Below, piece after piece: positions 1 to 11,202 of a stretch of 64,000 nucleotides of DNA; positions within the stretch are counted from its first letter, which is position 1, and every line of letters begins with the position of its first letter. Source of the stretch: Botryosphaeria dothidea (lineage: Eukaryota > Ascomycota > Dothideomycetes > Botryosphaeriales > Botryosphaeriaceae); the NCBI GenBank assembly GCA_011503125.2, contig WWBZ02000011.1, positions 124,001 through 188,000 of the forward strand. The letters run 5' to 3'. Under the pieces are notes generated by a model. That model made no database searches. It was not told the DNA's origin and saw only the letters and a list, made by a program, of their open reading frames with translations. The position numbers and the translations under genes are program-made.

Positions 1-563
1 GCGTGGCTATTGCTTTTCCAGCATTCCACGTGGACGCGTCGACAAAATATCAAAGAAGGTTATCGTGCAGCACAACCTCGGGAAGCACGCCAGCAGGTTC
101 CTCCTGATCGGATCCGGGGAAACGCAGGTCTTGCCGAATGAGAAGGCCAGAAGAACGCAGAATTGGATGATTCTCAAACACACATGCGGCTCTTCAGGAG
201 ACGCGGCTGCCAGCTGTCGGCTGAGATCTGCCACGGCGTCAGCGGTGGCGCCGATCGTCACCACTGTGACAGGGGCGAGACGCGGTGCCATTGGCCGTTT
301 GGCGGTGCGGCTAAAGCATGGCGCCTGACCATAGTCGCGGACGTATACCGAGCGGCTTCTGCGCGCGGCTGGAATGGCCCGGGGGGCTTTTCTGTTGCAG
401 TTTCGGTTTTCACTGCGACGACGAAACTCCGTGTTTTGATGGGCTGCGCATCCTTCGCCCGCTCCTTATGAACAGCTGGCGACCCGCCGTCGCGCACTGT
501 TTCCTCTGGTCTTCAGAGAGATGCATTCTTTTTAATTTTACTCTCCATCCCCGGTGGACCAAC
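1..563. other. Intergenic, upstream of Pth11-like gene
   Basis: No coding segment is recognisable on either strand. The short open frames here have no family features. The last part should hold the promoter and 5' UTR of the receptor gene that starts at 564, but I see no clear TATA element. Confidence 0.5.
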
Positions 564-1916
564 ATGTCTCATTGGTCCGGCCCAGCAGTATGGATAACCT
601 TACAGTCCTCCCGATTGAGCCGATGCACTGACCGCTATCCGTGCCAGGTCGCTACCGAGAACAGGACAGGAGCCATTTTCGCCGGCAACTTCATCCCACA
701 GATCATCGCGTCAGTCTTTGTTATCGCGAGAATAATATCGAAAGCGTGGATTCGGCGGAAATGGGGCGCCGATGACAGCATCTTATGTGTTGCATGGGTG
801 AATATCCTCCTGCCCTCTCCGTAACTGGCCGCTGACCGCGCGCAGGCACTCTCGCTCGTTCTCACGGCCTTGTCCTGCATCCAGACCGACTATGGCGCAG
901 GAATCCACATCGAGGAACTGCCGGGCTCGACCATCAAGATCAACGCCAAGATCGACTACGCCTCGTTTCTCCTCTACAACCTGGCGCTCTCCCTGACCAA
1001 GATCTCCATCTGCCTCTTCTACCTGGACATCTTTGCCGATCCTCTCAACCGGATCCTGACGAAGATCGCGTTTGTTTACATCGTCCTCTATACCATCCCC
1101 CTCGTACTGGTCTCGGCGTTCCAATGCATCCCGGTGGCCGCGTTCTGGAACCCGAGGATGGAGGCCAGCTGCATCAACATGTACCCGCACCTCGTCGCCT
1201 CGGCAGTCTGCAACATGGTCGCCGACGCGTGGCTCACGGTGCAGGTGGTGCCCAACATCCTGCCGCTCCAGCTGCCGAAGCGGCAAAAGATGATCCTCCT
1301 CTTCGTCGTCTCGCTCGGATGGCTGTACGCCTTGTCCCCCTTCTCTCCCCCGCAAGAACCCACGTGCTGATCCCTTCCCAGCGTCATCATCGCCAGCATC
1401 TTCCGCATCTGCCGCCTCAACGCCGTCACCGACCCGCGCGACTTCACGTGGGCCGACTACGACGTGACCATCTGGTCGGCGGTCGAGGTGGACGTCGGGC
1501 TGATCTGCGTCGCCGCGCCCGCCACCAAGCCGCTGTTCAAGAAGATGGCGCCCGACTTCCTGCGCTCGCTGACGACGCGCATCTCGCACCCGACCGCCGC
1601 CGGCGGCGGCCTGCACACGCTCGGCGCGATGCCGCGGCGGCCGGAGCCGGTGCTGCCGCTGCACGGCCGCGAGGACGGCGCCGACGCCACGACAATTGCG
1701 TCGTTGAGCAAGAACTGGGACATTGGCGGGCTGCTGCGCACGATGAGCCGGGACAGCGTCGGCAGCAGGCGGTCGTCGAGCGGCAGTCTGGGGAACATCG
1801 TCAAGTGCGTCGATGTGACGGTGGAGACGAGCGACTTGGAGCAGGGCTCCGGGGCGGCGCATGACGTCGGGTCGTACAGGAGCAGCTGGGGCTCCAGTTC
1901 GAAGACGTGGGCGTGA
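564..1916 (+). CDS. Pth11/SAT4-like rhodopsin-domain membrane protein
   Basis: This is a seven-helix membrane protein of the fungal rhodopsin-domain (SAT4/Pth11-like) family, 415 residues. Three exons join in frame: 564-797, 846-1324 and 1382-1916. Introns are 48 and 57 nt, with CTGAC and CTGAT branch sites. The start at 564 has a favourable context (A at -3) and directly precedes the first hydrophobic helix (FIPQIIASVFVIARI). Family marks are the ISICLFYLDIF helix, the cysteine-bearing loop FQCIPVAAFWNP...ASCINM, and the conserved WADYDVTIWSAVEVDVGLIC segment near the last helix. The C-terminal tail is Ser/Gly/Arg-rich and probably cytoplasmic. Family members act in plasma-membrane signalling, often surface or host sensing; the ligand is unknown. 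A second member lies at 25455-26982. Confidence 0.88.
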
Positions 1917-2387
1917 CGAGAATCTTTAACGTGTAATGCATGATACCAATTTGATGTTCGCGACAACGTTCTGGAGTTCCGAAGATGCTGAGTGGCCTCA
2001 TCGGGCGATGAATTGGTGGTTGAAGCAGTGAAGGGCAGACGAGTGACTGGACGGCGACCGTGGAGAGCATTCGAGTCTGCCCGAGCCGTGAGCTGCATTG
2101 GGATCGCTTTACCTCATACTCGATACTGGGATCTCGGTCATTGCCCGAGAGATAGCGCCTTCGGTGTGGGTCGTCCGAGCATGGGTAGCTCGTTCGGACT
2201 GCAGATCGCCGAATACCCCGCCATACCCCTCCAATGCCTGCAATATGAGGTAAACTGAAGACATTAGACTACAAACCCCAAACTCATATAAGATTGAGCA
2301 GTCCCTCCTGCACTTTTTCATAGAACAACCAACTCCCTTCACTTTTTTCCGCTGTTGCAACGATTGAGCATCTCCGACATAATCAAA
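1917..2387. other. Intergenic between receptor and MDR gene
   Basis: These 471 bases contain no coding segment I can support. They separate two genes on the same strand and should carry the receptor's 3' end and the dehydrogenase promoter. Confidence 0.5.
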
Positions 2388-3579
2388 ATGGGACAACGAA
2401 ATGGCGACGGGACGTTTGAAATCCCGGAAACAATGAAAGCCATCCGCTACAACAAAGTCAAGGACTGGTCATTAGTTGACATGCCCGTCCCGGTCCCCAA
2501 GCCGCATGAAGTTTTGGTCAAAAGTATTCCCCCTCCCCACCTCATCCCTCCGCCACAGCCCTCCTACTAATCCTCCACCTCCCAGTCAAATCCTGCGGCA
2601 TCTGCGGCACCGACCTGCACATCCACAACGGCGACTTCGACTCGCGCATGCCCGTCGTGACTGGCCACGAGTCCTCCGGCATCGTCGTCGCCATCGGCAG
2701 CGCCGTCCAACGCGCCTTCGCGCTGGGCGACAAGGTGACGGCCGACAACTCGGAGCTGTGCGGGTGGTGCCACTACTGCCGCAAGGGGCAGCCGCTGTAC
2801 TGCGAGAACTTCCAGGCGCACGGCGTGCACCGTTTGTCTCTCCTCTCTCTCTCTCCCCTCAGCCCTCCCCCGCTAACGATTCCGCAGTCGACGGCGGCTT
2901 CGCCGAGTACTGCGCCTACCCCGCCTCCAAGCTCTTCCATTTCAGCAACCTCTCGTGGGCCGAGGCGGCGCTGTTCGAGTCGGCCTCCTGCGCCGTCCAC
3001 GGCCTCGACCGCATCGCGCCGGCGCCCGGCTCGTCGATCCTGGTCATCGGCGCGGGGCCCACCGGGCTCTGCCTCGCGCAGCTGCTGCGGCACAACGGCG
3101 GCGCGCACCTGGTGCTGGCGTCGAACGCGGGGCCGAAGATGGAGCTGGCGCGGCGGCTGGGCGCCGCGGATGAGTACGTCGAGCTGCCGCGCGGCGGGGA
3201 TCAGGGGACGCGGTGGGACGAGCTGCGGAGGGCGCATCCGTACGGGTTCGATGTCGTGGTGGAGGCGACGGGGGCGCATGCGTTGCTCGAGACGGCGATT
3301 GGGCTCTGCACGCGCGGCGGGAAGCTGGTGTATTACGGGGTTTATCCGAAGGAGGCGGTCGTGGCGGTGTCGCCGTCGAAGGTGTTTGGGGATGAGTTGA
3401 CGCTGATTGGGTCGTTCAGTGAGATGTACTGTCTGCCGCGGGCGGTGCATTATCTCGAGACGAGGAAAGTGGATGTGAGGGGCATCGTGACGCATACGTT
3501 CCCGCTTGAGAAGTTTGGGGATGCGCTGGATGCGGTGAGGAATAAGACGTGCATCAAGGCGGCGATTGTTTTTGATTAG
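2388..3579 (+). CDS. Zinc-dependent MDR dehydrogenase (polyol/alcohol dehydrogenase type)
   Basis: This is a cytosolic medium-chain dehydrogenase/reductase that probably oxidises a polyol or secondary alcohol with NAD(P)+. Three exons (2388-2523, 2586-2831, 2888-3579) give 357 residues, the usual length. Introns are 62 and 56 nt with CTAAT and CTAAC branch sites. Catalytic zinc ligands are Cys49 (KSCGICGTD) and the His73-Glu74 pair (TGHESSG). Four structural-zinc cysteines follow at 104, 107, 110 and 118 (CGWCHYCRKG...YC). The Rossmann motif VIGAGPTGLCLAQ lies in exon 3. The start at 2388 has an AAAATGG context. The sequence resembles arabinitol/sorbitol/threonine-type dehydrogenases, but the exact substrate cannot be read from sequence. 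All catalytic residues are present, so the enzyme looks functional. Confidence 0.9.
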
Positions 3580-3845
3580 AGATGACGATATCGAGATAAC
3601 CTAGAAATTCTGAGAAAGTTCGATTGCATTGCTATCATCGTGGAAGAGCAATGCTGCGGTGGTGATGTGTCAAATATTCTCCAAAGACTAAAATAGCAGG
3701 ATGCTAATTTCTACAATACAAAGAACGGGAAATGATAAGGATGGACTGTCTATATAATAGAAGAATCTAGAACTTTCAGAAACTAGAAAAGAGTGAAAGT
3801 AACTGGTAGTGTAGAACCCGGAGATGAGTGCTATACTACCGTGTT

Positions 3846-4869
3846 TCACAGCTCTGTAGCTGCCGATGTATCAACACCAAGAGTAATGTAAGCAATCATA
3901 CCGTTTTCCGGATTTTCCCCATCAGCAGGAATAATGCTCATGATCGAGTTGGAGCCAAGCGCGGGATTCTCATCAATGATCCAGTCCACGTCGTTGGTGA
4001 CGCGCTCGATCTCGACATGCGAAGCATATGGCTCGAGTGCCATAATTTTTGCGGAAATCTCTTCGCCAACGTATACTTGACCAGTAGACACGAGCTTTCC
4101 AGACGAGACAGTACCATTGTTGCGAAGGACCCAATCTTTCATAACTTGCACGTGAATGTGGATTGTTCGCTCGGCGTAGAATCCAGGAAAGATAGTCTTC
4201 ATTTCCATCATTCCGTTGGCGTCGGTGGGCCACATTCCGCGGAGAAAGGTGGTCGTGTCCGTGTGGAGGTCCGTCTCACCGATGGTGAAGTTGGTGACGT
4301 TCATTTGGTTGAGTAGATCGTGGAAGGGAGTGTTGGGATCAAGGCCGGTGAAGCTTGAGTAGCTCCCTGTGGTACATCGCGTTCAGTCTCCCCACGTGTC
4401 ACCTTTTAGGAGGCGTGGACTTACCAGTGGCATTGCAATGCCAAAGACTGACCAATGCGTTTTTCAGCGGCTCACACGTTTCCATGTCAATGACACCGAT
4501 GTCGAGCCAAAGTGGAACGCCAGGGTCATTCTCTGACATGTCCTGTCTCAGCAGCTGCGCGCTCGGTCGCCAGTAAGGTCCAATCGTAGTCTGAGGAGCA
4601 AGAACACAGGTTTCGTTCTGAATAACATCGAAGTACGGAGGTTCGGTGGTGATCTGGTACGTGGTGTTTCCTGAACGCTCAAGCTCGAGATCTCTTTTTG
4701 CCTTCATTCGCATGCCATGGCGATGTTCATTGAACTGCGCAACCTTTGAAACGCAGCGTTTGGACAGGTCGGCTCTACGCTGCAGCTCTTGAAGAGAAGC
4801 ATGCTTGGGATGGGCCAGAGAGGAAGCGGCAAAGAGGACAGCGGTAACGAGACTGTTGGAAAGCTTCAT
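3846..4869 (-). CDS. Secreted intradiol ring-cleavage dioxygenase (first copy)
   Basis: This is an extracellular intradiol dioxygenase, a non-haem Fe(III) enzyme that cleaves catechol-type rings between the hydroxyls. Two exons on the minus strand (4869-4425 and 4366-3846, 58-nt intron with GTAAGT donor) encode 321 residues. A hydrophobic N-terminal signal peptide (VTAVLFAASSLAHP) is followed by a charged propeptide-like stretch and the core (CVLAPQTTIGPYWRP...LWLDIGVIDMETCEP). The metal-site region is clear: Tyr in GPYW, then FPGFYAERTIHIHV carrying the second Tyr, the conserved Arg and the two His. Homologues act on lignin- or plant-phenol-derived catechols. A paralogue at 51398-52737 has three introns instead of one. 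All ligands are present and there is no sign of decay. Confidence 0.9.
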
Positions 4870-5701
4870 CTTTGAAGTGATGGAAATGCGATTGGCTGTC
4901 AGAGCAAGATACTGTAGAAAATAATCTTTGAGGAAATGTAGTTGCTATTCTAATGAACTGCGAGTTTTATTGACGCTTTTATTTGCTCTTTATCTTCAGG
5001 AAACCTGCCAAGGAGGTGCAGAACATAGCTTCTTACCACATCTCACCCTGACTGCCGAATTCTGGTCGAGTCGTAACGGAATCATGAAGATACGAGTGTT
5101 TGACGGTCGTTGAACAGACACACATAGGTCCTGACGTACAGCTCAAGTTGGCCCTACGGGCTATGTGGGTCCATCAAATAATGGAGGTTCTCCCATTGGG
5201 TCTTCGGGATGTGGTCGTGAAACCGGACTGGAGAATCCCCTTTACTGGTGACCTGTTGGATACTAGTCCAGCTTGGCGTCGCTTCTTTTGTTGACGTCCT
5301 ATCTCGTTCAACCTATGGGAACATTGGCACAATTGGTATGAGTGAGACTCGTAGGGCGAGCCAGGAGTGTAGGAGCAGATGAGAGTATTACGCACGAGCT
5401 GAAACTCCAGCATTCTCGAGTACCGGCTGTGAGTAACAACGGTTGCTCTTACACATGCAATTCTGTCTTCTATTTACTAATCCTGATTCCGACTGTTCTT
5501 CACACAATAGCCACTTACATATAACCGGAATGTAATTGGTGACATCAAAGCGAGAACCTCTGTTACCGAGGAACCCAACTCCTGGCGTCTAGACTGTATC
5601 ACATACCATGAGGTAGAGCCGTATCTTGCACTAGTCATTGAGGCGGTGGCTGTGGTGTGTGCGTGGCGCAGCTTCACCGCACTCATGGTAGGCTAGCCTT
5701 T
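4870..5701. other. Intergenic, no gene seen
   Basis: This AT-leaning stretch upstream of the dioxygenase has only short frames without family features. It ends at the target duplication of a solo LTR. Confidence 0.5.
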
Positions 5702-5848
5702 TGTAGGATATCACTCGTTTTTGAGACGAAGCGTGTCTCACTATATAGCTTAGTCACAATCACTTGTATAAGAGGCAAGCGGGTTACCTACCCTCTCCCT
5801 CTTCATGCCAATCATCAATGGATCATCGTTGGTGATCAACAAACAACA
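5702..5848 (-). repeat. Solo LTR, family A (copia LTR relative)
   Basis: This 147-bp solo LTR begins TGTAGGATATCACTCG and ends ACAAACAACA, and is flanked by a perfect 5-bp target duplication CCTTT (5697-5701 and 5849-5853). Its sequence is closely related to the LTR at 9909-10056 and, in reverse complement, to those at 6730-6877 and on the copia element at 39733-45137; the shared core contains GATGATTGGCATGA. No internal retrotransposon sequence adjoins it, so it is a product of LTR-LTR recombination. Confidence 0.88.
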
Positions 5849-6729
5849 CCTTTTCAAACTCCCTATAGATTTCTTAAACAGGTTATAGGACGACAGTGCA
5901 TCCGCAGCTAATCTTAATATACGGGCAGCCACGTCAGCTCTTCAGCGACCGTTTCGGCTCAGATCGCCTTGTCGGGGAGCTGTGTCTTAAGGATTCTTAA
6001 TGCCATGGTACAAATAAGCACGCTTGGCTTGTGCCGCTCTTCCTGTGTCGAATTTGAGCACGTGGGGTCATAGAGCCAGTGTCGTATAGCGTGCAACAAC
6101 GACTCACTCGCCCTTCATGTCGAGTAATAATTGCCATCAGCATATCTTTAGAACAGTACCGCCAGCGGTGACATCCGAAATCTGTGCGTCATTGCTTCAG
6201 CATTTTGTCGGGAAAGAAGGACGAGCAATTAACGGATTGTAAGCAACCTATACTGGGCTCACCAGTGCACCGAGGGGCCTTACAGTCCGCAGCCTCGTCC
6301 TTATCAAGTCTATTTGCATAGCTTTCCTCGTTGTTTACGGCTCTTTGTCGATCTTGCCACTCGTTCTGAGTCGCAATTCGCTCATCCTCGGGTTTTCCGA
6401 GTCAGGCGCAGCTTCAGCCTTAGCCGCATCTCTGTCCTCGTTGTTACGGCCATTTGTTTATCTGTATTTTTCTTTTTGAAGTTTCGCAGTCATCGTTGAA
6501 GGTAACCGCCTCTCCATGGCACTCCCTGGCGAGCTGACGAACGCCAGCGTCATTGATTCATTGTGACAGCCAACTGTCAGCACATGAATGCTTCGGCATG
6601 CCCCTGCCAGACTACAGCTATCGTACCATTTGCAGACGTGCATTGGCCAGGGCTAAGGGGCCCGGTGGTGCAGGCTTAACTTGAGCTTGGAATACGAGGA
6701 GAATAGTCTTAGCGGCCGTGGTAGGATCC
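5849..6729. other. Intergenic between two solo LTRs
   Basis: No gene or retrotransposon coding sequence is recognisable. The flanking LTRs are in opposite orientation and have different target duplications, so this is not the inside of one element. Confidence 0.55.
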
Positions 6730-6877
6730 TGTTGGATTGTTGATGAACAACGATGATCCATTGATGATTGGCATGAGGAGGAAGAGGATAGGTGACCCGC
6801 TTGCCTCTTATACGAGTGATTGTGGCTAAGCTATGTGGTGTGATATAAGGAGACCTTGAAACACGTGATTTCCAACA
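6730..6877 (+). repeat. Solo LTR, family A
   Basis: This 148-bp LTR begins TGTTGGATTGTTGATGAAC and ends ACACGTGATTTCCAACA, with a perfect 5-bp target duplication GATCC (6725-6729 and 6878-6882). Its ends match those of the copia LTRs at 39733 and 44990 almost exactly, while its middle (GACCCGCTTGCCTCTTATAC) is closer to the copies at 5702 and 9909. No internal element sequence remains. Confidence 0.9.
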
Positions 6878-8586
6878 GATCCTTTGTAGGCTCGCCAACC
6901 TCGATGATTGTGATAGTTGACTTGAGTTTTGTGGAGAGATTTACATGTGTAACAGACACTTTGTAGGCTTGGTCCAGTCCGTAACCCTATGACTGGACCT
7001 TGGAAAGCTATCAAATGGAAGACCGGGTCTCGGAGTACGTGATAAGATAGCTGGTAGGCCCGGTATGCCTGACAGTCTGGACGCCCTACAACTCTTGGCA
7101 GCGGGTCGGAAATCCCGACTCGGGATCGTATAGTTGTTGAAACACAGCTAAACCACCAGCGCTAGTCCTAAATACAGGGTCGTAGCAGAACCGAAAGGGG
7201 TTAACAATATACCGGTGACTTGCTTCTAATATTTGGTCGGTATAAGTGAGGCATCCTTCCCCTTTCTCATCCAACAAACCTTTTCTATCTCTCCAACAAG
7301 ATTTATCACAGACTACAATATTCGTTACCTATCTGTTTTCCCTGCTCACTTATTAAGGTGTTCAGCAATGTACGATTACACACTCTAAACCAATTTGCAA
7401 ACGGTATATAGGCCGAGAGCTTGTCCGTTCGAGGAGATAGCGGCATCATCGTTACTTTGCTAAATGCACCTAAACTCTAGCAAGTGGATCCGGCTGATAG
7501 CACTGCTTCCAAGTTTGTTTAACGCTTATAACCCTCTTTTAGGATAAAGAATTCCGGATCTTAGATGTTATCCCTCCCGTACGATTTATGACTTACGACG
7601 ATTCTACTTAACTCGGAAGATAAGTGATCCGCAAAATCAGTGAAAATTAAGATAGACAACTTCCCGCCGCTCGAAACTTACGATTGCTTATATCATCCAA
7701 GCATTCTTAAACCATCCACAAGTATTAGTGGGTATGCATCACGATTATACTCACGCCACTGAGGCTTGTAAACAATGCCTTAGAGTTTTAATCTCAACAC
7801 TGCAATACGTAAAGAAACTTTTCATACTTACAAGAAAAATGTCACCGGACACGCAAAACCTCCCGCAGAAGCCACACGTTCCAAAGTACTTTGGATCCTG
7901 TCATTGCAAATTTTTTACCTATTCAGCTAGCATCGGGTTCACGTCAAGTAGCTTCACAAAGTGCAATCGTGGAATCTTCCAAAAGGCCGACTACCTCATT
8001 GTAAATCTACTACCTGGTTTATTCCATCTGAAGACTCCATTGGAATGAGACGCAGCCCTGAAAGAGTATTGATTCGGCGCCAAATCTGTCCACCACCTTT
8101 TCTGTCCTTATTGCGGTGTTCACTGATTCCTTAGAGGGGCATACGAAGATGGTGGCACAACGCTTGAGTTCCTCAAAATCAACGCTTTGACATTGGACGA
8201 GATAAAATGAGCCGACAAAGAAATGGACGACTTTCAAGATATTGAGACCAAATGCGTATATTAGAAGACTAGAAATTGGGAGTCCTTAGACAAGCCGTAT
8301 GAAGGTGAAGTATGGTAAAGGGAAAATGACTTTTTCGATTAATGAGTTTCATTTAATGCAGCGCCTAGCGTGATATTTTGATAAGTATATCCTTTTCGAT
8401 TTGACGTGGCCTTTGCATACACGTGGACAGGATCCCAATACTCTTTAGGAGCTAGCTGGTACAGAAGAATGAAAAACGAGCTTAGGATATGCGAAAACAG
8501 TAACGATGCCCGAAAAACACTCAGAGTACCTATAACTACCTAAAGAAATTTGTAGGAAAACCTGCAATATTGATTTTCGACGTTCA
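6878..8586. other. AT-rich intergenic region, no gene seen
   Basis: These 1.7 kb hold only short frames (for example 7728-8048 plus and 8019-8237 minus) that match no family I recognise. A TGTTGA...CCAACA stretch near 7135-7276 resembles LTR ends but has no matching target duplication, so I do not call it. Confidence 0.5.
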
Positions 8587-9908
8587 TTATAAATCCCTTA
8601 ATAATGCCAGGTCCCGTTCTCGTGGCCAGATAACTCGCCGGTACAACTCAGTTCTCATCTTATGTTCTTCCAAACTCGCATCACCCGGGAAATATCTTAC
8701 CCATTCCAAATATTGTTTTATCGCCGCTTGAGTACCATTGCAATCTATTCTTTCGACCACGCGCTTAGCTACCTCCCAATCCGTAAATGCGTGAAGGTTG
8801 GCATTATCCTTCCTGTTATGCCATCTCTCTATCGGCTTCTCTTCATGTATTTCCAGAAGAATTATACCGAGCGCCAGAATATTTTCATTCGGTGGTTGCA
8901 TGTGGTCGTCTTCTTGTACGGGATCAAGCTGGCCCGCATTGAAACGGAATGAGAGATACGGTCTTCCGTAGTCTGGTACATCCCCTGCTTGGAAAAAGAA
9001 AAATACCTTCTCCTTTTTCCAGCCTCGGGATAGCCACGGACTATCATGGTAGAGAAGAAGAGAGTGCGCCAAGGTCAGTGAGAGGCGAAGCTTTTCCTTG
9101 GGACGCATTTTGCTTGCTCCATCGAGCAGATCGCCAAGAGAAGCTGGATCTCTTGTTTCATCGAATGAAAGGTGACGAGATTTTAGTGGAAGTTGCCACA
9201 TGCTTTGTGTGCCACCGAGATCTTCAACCAAAAAGTCTAGACTCCATATTCTGGGACTCGATCGCAAGAGTTGACAAATGTTGTTTATCTTCTGGTCACA
9301 GGGTATCTGGGCACGCCTTGAATGAAGTTAGCAGCTTAAATTGTTGATAATAACGGGGACTTGCCTGTCAGACACGATGGATACTCTCGCCTCTTGCCAC
9401 CAACCGGTTGAATGAGCAACAGCAAGCGCCAAGAAGTCTATAGATGCAGTGGTATCATCATGGACGTCTTTGAGTTCCTCTAGGAGGAACTTAACGTCGT
9501 GTGCAGTGTTGCAGCCACATTCCCAGCGTTCCTCCATCGCCCGGTAGAGGTTGGCAATAAGACCCCGGGTCTTGAGTGATTGGATGCAGAGGAGTCCAGT
9601 TTCAGTGCTTGGAAAACTCTCTGATGCATCATTTTCTGGTTGCAAATCCTCATGATGTTGTTCAATCGGTAGGAGCAGTCTCTCCAGTTCTTTCGAATAA
9701 TTTCTGAGTCCGGTAAGGAATTTCGAGCGGTCTGATCTGTGCTTGATGAAACGCAAGCGCTGCCAGACAGGAGTGTGGACAGAATGCAACTTCCGTTCCA
9801 GAGTAAATGCTTTTAATTTTTGGAACATATGCTTCTCATCCTGCGCATGCGTACAAGCATCATCGTCAGAGAAACGATTTCGGGTGGCATACGTTTTCAT
9901 AGACATAC

Positions 9909-10056
9909 TGTAGGATATCACTCGTTTTCGAGACGAATCGTGTCTCACTATATAGCTTAGTCACAATCACTTGTATAAGAGGCAAGCAGGTTACCTACCC
10001 TCTCCCTCGTCATGCCAATCATCAATGGATCATAGTTGTTCATCAACAATCCAACA
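9909..10056 (-). repeat. Solo LTR, family A, at an exon-intron junction
   Basis: This 148-bp solo LTR begins TGTAGGATATCACTCG and ends CAACAATCCAACA, with a perfect 5-bp duplication CATAC (9904-9908 and 10057-10061). On the gene's strand the duplicated bases read GTATG, the 5' splice site of DUF7580 intron 1. A donor therefore exists on both sides of the LTR, and the upstream donor could splice out the LTR with the intron. Confidence 0.92.
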
Positions 10057-10092
10057 CATACCTTGTCCTGACTCGAAAGCTTCGTAGTTTTG

Positions 10093-10343
10093 TGTCAGAC
10101 TATTTTGCCCTACTATATCAGGCATCACATTCTTTCGGGCATCAAGATCAGTAGCTACTCTTTGCCACCTCCTCACTACTCCTCATATTCACAAGCTTCA
10201 GATATCAACATCGGCTTCTGTTCTCCTCGGTTATTCAAACACTCTTTTATGTATATAAGTAAGCCTAACGACCTCCCTCTCAGGAGATAGGCAGATTCTA
10301 CTCTCTTTTCTGACCTCACAACTCTTCACTCTAAAATCCAACA
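10093..10343 (-). repeat. Solo LTR, family C, in exon 1 of the DUF7580 gene
   Basis: On the minus strand this 251-bp LTR begins TGTTGGATTTTAGAGTG and ends AGTCTGACA, flanked by a perfect 5-bp duplication TTTTG (10088-10092 and 10344-10348). It matches the LTR at 61793-62031 strongly over its first ~90 bases and again at its end, and differs from the family A copia LTRs. It inserts a stop-containing segment into the host frame. Confidence 0.9.
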
Positions 10344-10734
10344 TTTTGTCTTTGATTAGGCTGCCAAGAAGTTCGACGATCTTAATGCTGATAAGAGTAA
10401 AATGGTTGAAATTTCCGTCCGATCCAAAATAAGCCTTCAGAGCGTGATAGATTGCGGGTGTTTCCGTCCACTTCGTGAGAAACTCTGTGGGGCTGGGTAA
10501 TAATATTCTGTCGATTGTCTTTGACAAGAAGGTGTAAATTCTTTTCACATGGACGTTAATTCTCACGACCTCCCGATGAAAGGCATCGTAGAATTCTTCC
10601 AATGCTTCATGTGTGCGATCTTGGATGAGCACATCCAGGAATGTCCCAGCACCGCTTTTATATGCCTTTGCTCCTTCAATAAAGAGCGGAATGATGCCGA
10701 CCAAAAGGCTGACAGCCTCGACTCCAGACACCAT

Positions 10735-11155
10735 TGCGCCGGAGTTTCAACCAGCTATGTGAGTGACAAGTGTGCTATCCAGTGGAAACTCAATTGAGTG
10801 ATCTGTTGGAACGTGTGTCCTTCTTTGGCTGTCAAGCCAAGGGAAACGTGGGAGATACAGGCTGAAAGACTGAAAAAGAAGAGGATATTTGTGTCTGGTG
10901 ATGTTATCGATGGGGTTCCAAGCTGACGTGACCCCGCTTCATCAAGTGGATCCACCTGTGCAACATCTCGGTTCGCGAAAGACCAATGAAGCGTTCACGC
11001 GCTTCGAATATGCAGCATCACCTGCAAAAGCCACCTGTCTCGGAGCAAGTGGGGCCGCATATCAAGCAATCTGTCGCCACGTTGGCCCGTGAAGTCCGTG
11101 TTCTAACTCCCTCATCACTTCCCACATCTTCCTACATCTTCCTACTTGAGCCAGA
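10735..11155. other. Intergenic between DUF7580 and C2H2/kinase genes
   Basis: These ~420 bases lie between two divergently read genes. No further exon is clear. An N-terminal exon of the C2H2 gene could lie here, because that gene lacks a convincing start. Confidence 0.4.
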
Positions 11156-11202
11156 TTGATCCTCAACGCATCCGATAACCTGAACTGGATTGCGATCACA
11201 GA

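Larger units (their letters stand above)
8587..10734 (-). pseudogene. DUF7580-type protein gene interrupted by two solo LTRs
   Basis: This minus-strand gene matches the fungal DUF7580 family: the N-terminus MVSGVEAVSLLVGIIPLFIEG, a helical middle, and a C-terminal kinase-like region with LSLTLAHSLLLYHDSPWL and NENILALGIILLEI. Exon 1 runs 10734-10062 and carries a 251-bp solo LTR (10093-10343). Exon 2 is 9840-9365 and exon 3 is 9316-8587. Intron 1 has a GTATGT donor and CTGAC branch. Intron 2 (9364-9317) is GC-AG with a TGCTAAC branch. If the LTRs and one copy of each target duplication are discounted, exon phases agree and total 541 codons. With the exonic LTR present, translation stops at 10231, about residue 167. 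The second LTR (9909-10056) sits exactly at the exon 1/intron 1 border. Such proteins often accompany NLR/HET-like genes; the biochemical role is unknown. Confidence 0.8.

Noticed and set aside
783..1862. 359-codon minus-strand open frame
   Set aside because: It is antisense to the Pth11-like gene, Arg/His/Asp-rich as expected from reversed GC-rich codons, with no domain.
7135..7276. Possible further LTR (TGTTGA...CCAACA)
   Set aside because: Flanks (ATAGT and AACCT) do not match and the core motif of the other LTRs is absent.
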